DNA of 18,455 nucleotides. It comes from Flavobacterium sp. (lineage in GTDB: Bacteria; Bacteroidota; Bacteroidia; Flavobacteriales; Flavobacteriaceae). How positions within the stretch are numbered: the first letter of the stretch is position 1; the number at the start of each line of letters is the position of its first letter. The notes beneath the pieces are model-generated. The model saw only the letters and a program-made list of their open reading frames with translations, did not search any database and had not been told where the DNA came from. Below, one piece after another: positions 8,261 to 14,046 of the stretch. The stretch spans positions 1 through 18,455 of the forward strand of contig JASLGC010000086.1 in assembly GCA_030150335.1 (NCBI GenBank), given 5' to 3'. The position numbers were made by a program, and so were the translations under genes.

Positions 8261-8896
8261 TTACTGAGATTTAAGTAACTCAATGTATTTTCTATTGAGT
8301 TGTATAATTCCTTTGTTTTCAAGAGTTTTTAGAATGCGAGAGATAACTACTCTCGAAGTATTTAGCTCTTCGGCCAACTCTTGATGTGTATTGTTTATAA
8401 ATCTACTATTGTAAACCTTAGCTTTATCTTGAAGTAATTTGCACAAGCGCTCTTCCATATTCATAAACGCCAAACTATCTACAGCAGAAAGCAATTCGTT
8501 CATTCTACTATTATAGCTATTCAGCACAAAGTTTCTCCAGCTTTTGTATTTCACTAACCATTCGTCCATTTTGCCAACAGGAACCAATATTACACTACCA
8601 TCGCGTTCTGCAATAGAGCGCACTTGACTCTTGGTTTCGCCTAAACAACAAGTCAATGTCATGGCGCAAGTATCGCCTTGTTCGATGTAATAAAGGACTA
8701 TTTCTCCCTCTTTTTGGTCCTCTCTTATTATCTTAATTGCTCCAGAAAGAAGTAATGGAATTTTCTTGATATACTCACCAATCTCCATTAGTCTTTCGCC
8801 TTCTTTAAAATCTTTAATAGTAGAAACCTTTATGATTTCTTCTAACAAATCCTCTTCAAAGATGTATCGGTATTTCGTTTTGACAATATGTTCCAT
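8261..8896 (-). CDS. Crp/Fnr family transcriptional regulator with a cysteine cluster
   Basis: DNA-binding regulator of 211 residues. Residues 1-125 form a cyclic-nucleotide-binding-like beta-roll (KEGERLMEIGEYIKKIPLLL, then GAIKIIRE). The dimerisation helix covers about 125-160, and the C-terminal winged helix-turn-helix about 165-205, with recognition helix TSRVVISRILKTLE. Where a ligand pocket would lie there is DTCAMTLTCCLGE, giving Cys77, Cys83 and Cys84. There is no N-terminal FNR Fe-S cysteine set, and the residues that bind cAMP phosphate in CRP (RxS) are not evident. Sensing of persulfide or redox state through these thiols is an inference from the cysteines and the gene context. The recognition helix has SRVV where CRP and FNR have SRET or TRET. 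It leads a transcription unit with tauE and is the obvious candidate to bind the GTAAC-N4-G(T/A)TAC repeats. Confidence 0.9.
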   Translation of the reverse strand: MEHIVKTKYRYIFEEDLLEEIIKVSTIKDFKEGERLMEIGEYIKKIPLLLSGAIKIIREDQKEGEIVLYYIEQGDTCAMTLTCCLGETKSQVRSIAERDGSVILVPVGKMDEWLVKYKSWRNFVLNSYNSRMNELLSAVDSLAFMNMEERLCKLLQDKAKVYNSRFINNTHQELAEELNTSRVVISRILKTLENKGIIQLNRKYIELLKSQ

Positions 8897-9217
8897 AGAG
8901 ATTGAATAAGACGGTTTTGGGTTTTAAAATTACTTTATTTAAAGCAACTTATCAATTTTATTGCAATCTTAAAAGGAATTATATAAATTAATAAAAGTTG
9001 TTGTGTTTTGAAAATGAGTGAAATAATACAAAAAACGAGGGTGTAACAATATTGTACAATAGGACAATATGGGCAGTATTCTGGCACATTTCTCCGAGAA
9101 AACAGCTGTTTTTCGGGGTAAAGTGCCAGAAATATGCCAGCGAAGTGCCATTAAGTGCCAGCGAATATTTATTTGATGCTGGATGTGTTTATTATTTCAA
9201 AAGCTAAGTATTGCTGA
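8897..9217. other. Gene-free 321-bp gap between the regulator and the transporter genes
   Basis: No credible gene is present. The gap must hold the promoter of the Crp/Fnr gene and the 3' end of the transporter transcript. It contains a perfect 10-bp palindrome ACAATATTGT (9046-9055) overlapping a single GTAAC half-site (9043-9047), the long hairpin at 9079-9131 and GTGCCA direct repeats up to 9165. A 60-codon minus-strand open frame (8969-9151) is made of these repeats and is not supported. Confidence 0.7.
9079..9165. repeat. Long imperfect hairpin followed by GTGCCA direct repeats
   Basis: TTCTGGCAC (9079-9087) pairs with GTGCCAGAA (9123-9131). Inside it, CTCCGA-g-AAAAC pairs with GTTTTTCGGGG around an AGCT tip (9104-9107). 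The result is one nearly continuous stem of about 20 bp over 53 nt, with two mismatches and one bulged G. Directly after it, AAGTGCCA occurs at 9121, 9143 and 9153, and TGCCAGCGAA at 9135 and 9156. No T-run follows on either strand, so it is not a standard terminator. It could be a REP-like palindromic element, a remnant of a mobile element, or a structured RNA. The block is visibly richer in GC than its surroundings. Confidence 0.65.
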
Positions 9218-9631
9218 TTAATGAGGTAAGTGTTTTCTCACTAATCCATAGACCCAAGTACCAAGTAATGCTCCAACAATAGCGAAGATTATTGAATAGA
9301 ATCCTGCTCCGAAGTTAGCAAACATCGGTCCTGGACATGCTCCTCCAAGTGCCCATCCTAATCCAAAGATTATTCCTCCAAATAAATATCTTGGGATACT
9401 CATCTCTTTAGGTGTAAAAATAATTGGGTTACCAGAGAAGTCTTTAATATTTTTCTTTTTGATGATTTGCGTTGCTATAACAGCAATGGTCAATGCCGTT
9501 CCCATAATACCATACATGTGGAAACTATCGAATTGAAACATTTCATATATTCTAAACCAAGAAGCTGCTCCTGACTTAAACATTCCAATTCCGAATATCA
9601 TTCCTACGAATAAATAGGCTAATTTTTTCAT
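9218..9631 (-). CDS. YeeE/YedE-type transporter, C-terminal half (DUF6691 type)
   Basis: Small inner-membrane protein of 137 residues with four hydrophobic segments. It opens with YLFVGMIFGIGMFKSGAAS, matching the FGxGLxxSGM pattern of DUF6691 proteins, and carries the signature WALGGACPGP with Cys99. The same motif occurs in the second half of full-length TsuA/YeeE thiosulfate transporters, whose conserved cysteines line the substrate path. It is about half the length of TsuA, and the neighbouring gene encodes the other half. The start lies 12 nt after the stop of that gene, so the two are co-transcribed and probably assemble. Such two-gene versions accompany sulfur-oxidation and bigR-type loci in other bacteria. 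The direction of transport and exact substrate (thiosulfate or a related sulfane species) are inferred. No clear terminator follows. Confidence 0.88.
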   Translation of the reverse strand: MKKLAYLFVGMIFGIGMFKSGAASWFRIYEMFQFDSFHMYGIMGTALTIAVIATQIIKKKNIKDFSGNPIIFTPKEMSIPRYLFGGIIFGLGWALGGACPGPMFANFGAGFYSIIFAIVGALLGTWVYGLVRKHLPH

Positions 9632-9643
9632 TGTGTATATTTT

Positions 9644-10204
9644 TTAAAAGATGAATGGGAATAATAAGTGAACCATAATTAGTCCTCCAATAAAGAAACC
9701 AATTACTGCAATTAACGAAGGTAATTGTAAGTTGCTCAATCCACTGATTGCGTGACCTGATGTACATCCTCCTGCATAACGAGAACCAAACCCAACAAAG
9801 AAACCAGCTAAGATTAAAATCCCAATATTCTTTAAAGATGAGAATGTTTCACTGCTGTAAAGTTCTGTTGGTACATAGGCTTTACCAGCACTTTCAATTC
9901 CTAATTCATTTAATTTTTGAATAGTGTTTTCTCCTAAAGGAATAGCTGCTGCATCAACACTTAAAAAGTGATAAGCAATAAATCCTCCTGCGATAGTTCC
10001 TACTAAAAAAAGCAAGTTCCACGTCTGAGCTTTCCAGTTAAAGCAAAAGAAGTCGCACGTTTTTCCTGCTCCCATCATCGAACACATAGTTCGCAAGTTT
10101 GATGAGAAACCAAATGATTTACCAAGTAGTAATAATAATATTAAGGTGATTGCGATAAATAATCCACCAAGATACCACGGCCACGGCTCAAATATCCAAT
10201 TCAT
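9644..10204 (-). CDS. YeeE/YedE-type transporter, N-terminal half
   Basis: Inner-membrane protein of 186 residues with about four to five hydrophobic segments. Near the C-terminus is GFGSRYAGGCTSGHAISGLS, the GGCTSGH signature of the first half of the YeeE/YedE (TsuA) family, with Cys147. Three further cysteines (41, 50 and 54) sit in the loop after the first helix, in CSMMGAGKTCDFFCF. It is the first gene of a two-gene unit, and the downstream gene supplies the GGACPGP half. A full-length TsuA-like transporter is thus split into two chains. The promoter region is shared with the divergent DsrE-family gene, and an inverted repeat GTAAC-N4-GATAC lies 60 bp upstream of its ATG. The family is secure. 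Thiosulfate-type uptake is the known function of characterised relatives and is inferred here. Confidence 0.88.
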   Translation of the reverse strand: MNWIFEPWPWYLGGLFIAITLILLLLLGKSFGFSSNLRTMCSMMGAGKTCDFFCFNWKAQTWNLLFLVGTIAGGFIAYHFLSVDAAAIPLGENTIQKLNELGIESAGKAYVPTELYSSETFSSLKNIGILILAGFFVGFGSRYAGGCTSGHAISGLSNLQLPSLIAVIGFFIGGLIMVHLLFPFIF

Positions 10205-10380
10205 TTTCTTATTGTTTAAGAATTAATAATAGTACAAAGGTCTCTATTAAAAATGAGAGAGTTTGTAACTTAGGATACACTACTGTAAAAAAGATATTTT
10301 GTAATAAGCAGAACTATTACTAAGGTTTTTCATAGCTTTATAACACCAAAAATTAAAACATAAATTTAAAAGACAAGATT
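10205..10380. promoter_or_regulatory. Divergent promoter region of the transporter and DsrE genes
   Basis: A 176-bp AT-rich intergenic region between two divergent starts. It contains the candidate operator at 10265-10278. On the minus strand, GACCTTTG (10242-10235) differs at one position from the Bacteroidota -7 consensus TAnnTTTG and lies between the operator and the transporter start. On the plus strand, TAGCTTTA (10333-10340) is a similar one-mismatch candidate for the DsrE gene. The promoter assignments are weak. Confidence 0.4.
10265..10278 (-). promoter_or_regulatory. Candidate Crp/Fnr-type operator, GTAAC-N4-GATAC
   Basis: GTAAC TTAG GATAC matches the perfect repeat at 7446-7459 in nine of ten half-site positions and has the same 4-nt spacer. 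It is 60 bp upstream of the split-transporter start (62 bp for the other copy) and 102 bp upstream of the DsrE-family start. The matching position before two operons of one pathway argues against chance. Binding by the Crp/Fnr protein encoded at 8261-8896 is inferred. Confidence 0.5.
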
Positions 10381-10740
10381 ATGAAAGAAGCTAATCACAA
10401 AGTAGTTTTTCAATTAAACACAGACAATATTATTGAGCAAAATGCTTTGATTACTTATGTTACGAATGTGAAGAACCATTGGGGAGACGATGTAGTTATT
10501 CATGTAGTAGTACACGGACCTGGTATTGGAATGGTGCGCAAGAGTAAAACAATGGTAGGGGAAGGATTGAGAACGATAATGCAAAAGGGAATTAAGTTTT
10601 TTGCTTGCCAGAATACAATGAATGCCAGAATGATTTCAGAAGAAGATATTATTACTGATGTAGCTTTTGTTCCATCGGGATTAGTTGATATTATTGAAAA
10701 GCAAGAACAAGGTTGGTCTTATATTAAGTGTAATCTTTAG
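10381..10740 (+). CDS. DsrE-family sulfur-relay protein
   Basis: Soluble cytoplasmic protein of 119 residues of the DsrE/DsrF-like family. It shows the alternating strand/helix pattern of this fold: VVFQLNTDN at the start, DDVVIHVVVHGPGIG at about 36-50 and GIKFFACQNTMNARMISEED at about 70-89. Cys76 in FFACQNTM is at the position of the persulfide-carrying cysteine of the family. Relatives shuttle sulfane sulfur between proteins. It is divergent from the split YeeE/YedE transporter and shares its regulatory region, so it probably accepts sulfur coming through that transporter or from the rhodanese enzyme. It appears monocistronic: the 85-bp gap to murF-alr contains a separate promoter element. 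The family is fairly secure and the partner proteins are inferred. Confidence 0.85.
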   Translation: MKEANHKVVFQLNTDNIIEQNALITYVTNVKNHWGDDVVIHVVVHGPGIGMVRKSKTMVGEGLRTIMQKGIKFFACQNTMNARMISEEDIITDVAFVPSGLVDIIEKQEQGWSYIKCNL

Positions 10741-10786
10741 TTTTAAATATTGCGCATTTTCAAAATAAACAAAAGAAAACTCTCTT

Positions 10787-10794
10787 TACTTTTG
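10787..10794 (+). promoter_or_regulatory. Promoter -7 element for murF-alr
   Basis: TACTTTTG is an exact match to the Bacteroidota -7 consensus TAnnTTTG, 31 bp upstream of the murF-alr ATG. No good TTG -33 element is present at the expected spacing, so it is a moderate candidate only. Confidence 0.5.
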
Positions 10795-10825
10795 CAAGTA
10801 GAATTTTTTGAAATAAAAAATAGTA

Positions 10826-13267
10826 ATGAATATTGATACGAATGCTTTTTGTACGTTTTTAGGAGCAGAGATTTTGGGAGGGAATGCCCAAGATAATTTG
10901 ATTATAACAAATATCTCTGTTGATAGTAGGTCTTTACTAAATGACGAGCATACGTTATTTTTTGCTTTGCAAGGGAAGAACCACGACGGACACTTATATA
11001 TAGAAGAGTTAATCACTAAAGGAGTGAAGTATTTTGTGGTGTCAGAAGATACAACACTTAATACTACTTCTGATGTAGTTTATTTTAAAGTGAATAATAC
11101 ATTAGCTGCTTTTCAAAAGGCAGCTAATTTTCATCGTAGCCATTTTCAATTGCCCGTTATTGGAATAACAGGGAGTAAAGGAAAAACGGTGGTGAAAGAA
11201 TGGTTGAACTTTTTGCTTAATGGAGAGTTCTCAATTATTAAAAGCCCTAAGAGTTATAATTCTCAAACAGGGGTTCCTCTTTCTGTCTTTGGAATTGAGG
11301 AAAAACATAATCTTGGTATATTTGAAGTAGGTATTTCTACTGTTGACGAAATGGAACGCTTAGAGTCTATCGTAAAACCAACGATTGGGATTTTGACTGC
11401 TATTACGGAAGAACATAGTGAAGGGTTTGAAAGTGTGGAGCAAAAGATTCAAGAGAAAATCAAGTTGTTTACAAATGTTGACAAAGTAATCTGTGAATAT
11501 GATGCCCGAGTAGTTAATCATCTTCCGGAGGATAAATTATTTAGTTGGAGTTTTGACACTAAGGATGCTTCTGTCTTTGCGTCGTTTCAAGGAGATGTTT
11601 TAGTTGTTTCTCAAAAAGGGTGTATGCCATTTGAGGTGAAACTTCCTTTTTTAGATGATTCCTCTGTTCGCAATATCATGACTTGTATTAATACGATGTT
11701 GCTGTTAGATTATTCAGTTGAAATAATCCAACATCGCATTGAATTGTTATATCCTGTTGAATTGCGTTTACAATTAAAAGATGGGTTGAACAATTGTACT
11801 TTAATTGACGATGCTTATAATGCGGATTATCAATCGTTGGTTATTGCACTTGACTTTTTAGAGAAACATAAAATCAATAAATCAAAAACGGTTATTTTAT
11901 CGGATGTTTTTAGAAGTGGTTTTGAAGAAGCTGAATTGTATGGTTTGGTTCGTTCATTACTTCTGAATAATAATATCACTCGATTAATCGGAATTGGGGA
12001 TAGTATTTCTAAGTATCTGTATGGTATTCCGAATACTTATTTATTTAAGACTACGGAAGAGTTCTTACAAAAGATGTCTGTTGAGGATTTTTCTGATGAG
12101 ACTATTTTGATAAAAGGAGCAAGAGCGTTTAGATTTGATAAAATCGTAAGTGTGTTGGAAACAAAAACACATGAAACTGTGTTGGAGGTTAACTTGAATG
12201 CAATTCGTCATAATCTGAATTTTTACCGTTCTAAGTTGGAAAGCAATACTAAGGTAATGGTGATGGTTAAGGCTTTTGGGTATGGTAATGGTAGTTTTGA
12301 AATTGCAAAGTTATTAGCCCATGAAAACGTTGATTATTTAGGAGTAGCATTTGCCGATGAAGGTATTGACTTGCGTAAAGCTGGGGTGAATACAAAGATT
12401 ATAGTGATGAATCCTGAGATTAGCGCATTCTCGGCTATGATTGCTTATGACTTAGAACCGGAGGTGTATTCTGTAAGGGAATTAAATGCCTTTTTGAAAG
12501 TTGCTCGTGAACGCAATTGTTATCAATATCCTATCCATATAAAGTTGGATACGGGTATGCATAGACATGGTTTTCTGACCAATGAATTAGATGACTTAAT
12601 AGACGTGCTGAAAACGACAAATGTGGTTGAGGTTAAGTCTATATTTTCACATTTATCGTCAAGTGATATGCCAGAGTACCGTGAGTTTACTTTGGACCAA
12701 ATAGGCATGTTTACAAAGAATGCTGATTATTTAATGAGCAGTTTAAATATACAGCCAATACGCCATATTTTGAATACATCTGGAGTATATAATTTCTCGG
12801 AATATCAAATGGAAATGGTTCGCGTTGGTATAGGATTATATGGGGTTGGAAATGATGAAGAGGAGATGAAGCAGTTGCATAATGTGAGTACTTTAAAAAC
12901 TCGAATTATGCAGATAAAAGAAATTGAGGATGCAGAAAGCGTTGGTTATGGAAGACGCTTTAGAGCAACTGGTAAAACGAAGATTGCTACTGTGCCAATT
13001 GGCTATGCAGATGGAGTACATCGCTCTTGGGGAAATGGTGTTGGTTATGTATTAATCAATGGCAAAAAAGCACCAATTGCAGGGTCCATTTGTATGGATA
13101 TGTTGATGGTTGATGTTTCTGCAATTGACTGTGTTGAAGAGGATGAGGTGATTATTTTCGGAGAAAAGCTTCCGGTTACGCAAATTGCGAACAAAATAAA
13201 CACAATTCCTTATGAAATATTGACAAGTGTCGCACAACGTGTAAAAAGAATTTTTTATGAAGAATAA
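10826..13267 (+). CDS. murF-alr: Bifunctional UDP-MurNAc-tripeptide:D-Ala-D-Ala ligase / alanine racemase
   Basis: Cytoplasmic peptidoglycan-precursor enzyme of 813 residues joining two steps of the D-alanine pathway. Residues 1-445 are MurF-like: an N-terminal UDP-substrate domain (SVDSRS at about 31-36), the ATP-binding P-loop GITGSKGKT (113-121), NSQTGVP (145-151), the TEEHSEGF segment and the C-terminal ligase domain with DDAYNAD (328-334). Residues 450-813 are a fold-type III alanine racemase: PLP-binding Lys482 in VKAFGYGNG, substrate region LDTGMHRHGF, catalytic Tyr708 in VGYGRR, and GSICMDMLMVDV near the dimer-interface active site. Fused MurF-Alr proteins are known in Bacteroidota. 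The P-loop has Lys118 where Mur ligases usually have Asn, so activity of the ligase half should not be taken for granted. Its last codons run into the mscL promoter. Confidence 0.93.
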   Translation: MNIDTNAFCTFLGAEILGGNAQDNLIITNISVDSRSLLNDEHTLFFALQGKNHDGHLYIEELITKGVKYFVVSEDTTLNTTSDVVYFKVNNTLAAFQKAANFHRSHFQLPVIGITGSKGKTVVKEWLNFLLNGEFSIIKSPKSYNSQTGVPLSVFGIEEKHNLGIFEVGISTVDEMERLESIVKPTIGILTAITEEHSEGFESVEQKIQEKIKLFTNVDKVICEYDARVVNHLPEDKLFSWSFDTKDASVFASFQGDVLVVSQKGCMPFEVKLPFLDDSSVRNIMTCINTMLLLDYSVEIIQHRIELLYPVELRLQLKDGLNNCTLIDDAYNADYQSLVIALDFLEKHKINKSKTVILSDVFRSGFEEAELYGLVRSLLLNNNITRLIGIGDSISKYLYGIPNTYLFKTTEEFLQKMSVEDFSDETILIKGARAFRFDKIVSVLETKTHETVLEVNLNAIRHNLNFYRSKLESNTKVMVMVKAFGYGNGSFEIAKLLAHENVDYLGVAFADEGIDLRKAGVNTKIIVMNPEISAFSAMIAYDLEPEVYSVRELNAFLKVARERNCYQYPIHIKLDTGMHRHGFLTNELDDLIDVLKTTNVVEVKSIFSHLSSSDMPEYREFTLDQIGMFTKNADYLMSSLNIQPIRHILNTSGVYNFSEYQMEMVRVGIGLYGVGNDEEEMKQLHNVSTLKTRIMQIKEIEDAESVGYGRRFRATGKTKIATVPIGYADGVHRSWGNGVGYVLINGKKAPIAGSICMDMLMVDVSAIDCVEEDEVIIFGEKLPVTQIANKINTIPYEILTSVAQRVKRIFYEE

Positions 13268-13275
13268 AATTGTTC

Positions 13276-13283
13276 TATTTTTG
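13276..13283 (+). promoter_or_regulatory. Promoter -7 element for mscL
   Basis: TATTTTTG matches TAnnTTTG exactly. It starts 9 nt after the murF-alr stop and 43 nt before the mscL ATG. The -33 region would fall inside the end of murF-alr and shows no clear TTG, so confidence is moderate. Confidence 0.5.
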
Positions 13284-13318
13284 CACACTTAAACTCAATA
13301 CTAAAAAAAAAGAAGACT

Positions 13319-13783
13319 ATGGGATTTGTAAAAGAATTTAAAGAATTCGCTGTCAAGGGGAACGTAATGGACCTTGCAGTAGGGGTAATCATTGGTGGTG
13401 CATTTGGTAAAATTGTTACTAGTGCTGTAAATGATGTAATCATGCCTCTTGTTTCTGCTGTTATTGGAACACCAGATTTCTCAAACATGTACACAGTATT
13501 AAAAGGTACTGTTACTGAAGGAGCTGCTTTGGCTGATGCTAAAGCTGTAGAAGGAGCTGTAATTTTTGCTTACGGTAACTTCATTACTGAAGTAATCAGT
13601 TTCTTATTATTAGCTTTAGTTGTATTTATGCTTGTAAAAGGTATCAATAAAGTTAGAGAAGCTGAAGAGAAATTAACTAAGAAAAAAGAAGAAGAAGTTG
13701 CAGCAGCTCCAGAGGAACCTAAAGCTCCTACTCAAGAAGAATTATTATCTGAGATTCGCGACTTGTTAAGAAATCAAAAATAA
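13319..13783 (+). CDS. mscL: Large-conductance mechanosensitive channel
   Basis: Inner-membrane pentameric pore that opens under membrane tension and releases solutes during hypo-osmotic shock. The protein has 154 residues, slightly longer than the E. coli protein (136). The N-terminal amphipathic helix GFVKEFKEFAVKGNVMDLAV leads into TM1 with the pore-lining GVIIGGAFGKIVTS. TM2 is EVISFLLLALVVFMLVKGIN (about residues 90-109). The C-terminal cytoplasmic bundle contains a Lys/Glu-rich linker, then TQEELLSEIRDLLRNQK, matching the conserved LTEIRDLL end of the family. The periplasmic loop includes a stretch rich in Ala and Val. It has its own -7 element and a strong terminator about 40 nt after the stop, so it is probably a single-gene unit. 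Confidence 0.96.
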   Translation: MGFVKEFKEFAVKGNVMDLAVGVIIGGAFGKIVTSAVNDVIMPLVSAVIGTPDFSNMYTVLKGTVTEGAALADAKAVEGAVIFAYGNFITEVISFLLLALVVFMLVKGINKVREAEEKLTKKKEEEVAAAPEEPKAPTQEELLSEIRDLLRNQK

Positions 13784-13824
13784 AAGTTAACTTTCATTAA
13801 GTTAAAAAAAGAACATTTATTGTT

Positions 13825-13856
13825 AAGGCTACGTTTTTTAAACGTAGCCTTTTTTT
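13825..13856 (+). terminator. Rho-independent terminator after mscL
   Basis: A perfect 12-bp stem, AAGGCTACGTTT / AAACGTAGCCTT, with a 3-nt T loop runs directly into a stretch of T residues. It separates mscL from the susCD operon. Confidence 0.92.
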
Positions 13857-14046
13857 ATGGCTGATAGTGATTTTGCTTTTTTTATATGTTTTAATAAATT
13901 ATTTTCTAAGTATTCGGATGATTCTTGTGTTTTATTAATGTTATGGCTTTGTTAAGTAATATTTTAAAAAATATTAAAACAGGGTTGACTTTGTTGTTTA
14001 TTTGTTATTTATTTGTTAACGATAAAATAATTAATAGTTAATAAGT
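13857..14046 (+). promoter_or_regulatory. Upstream region and candidate promoter of susC
   Basis: A 190-bp AT-rich leader. TTG (13985-13987), followed after 20 bp by TTTATTTG (14008-14015), fits the Bacteroidota -33/-7 spacing, with one mismatch in TAnnTTTG. That would leave a short leader of roughly 25 nt before the ATG. No sigma/anti-sigma or other regulator gene of the locus is visible on this side. Confidence 0.4.

Noticed and set aside
9043..9057. A third full operator of the GTAAC-N4-GTTAC type
   Set aside because: Only one half-site matches; the other half does not fit at 4-nt or 5-nt spacing. It is reported only as a weak observation.
8969..9151. Minus-strand open frame of 60 codons in the gap upstream of the regulator
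   Set aside because: It runs through the hairpin and GTGCCA repeats, resembles no known family and has no credible initiation context.
9079..9165. TGGCAC motifs as sigma-54 -24 elements on the minus strand
   Set aside because: TGGCAC recurs as part of the repeats. The nearest -12 match (TGGCA instead of TTGCA) is imperfect, and the position is over 200 bp from the regulator start.
9079..9165. GTGCCA repeats as a CRISPR array or iteron origin
   Set aside because: The units are short, irregularly spaced (22 and 10 nt) and few. No cas or rep gene is nearby.
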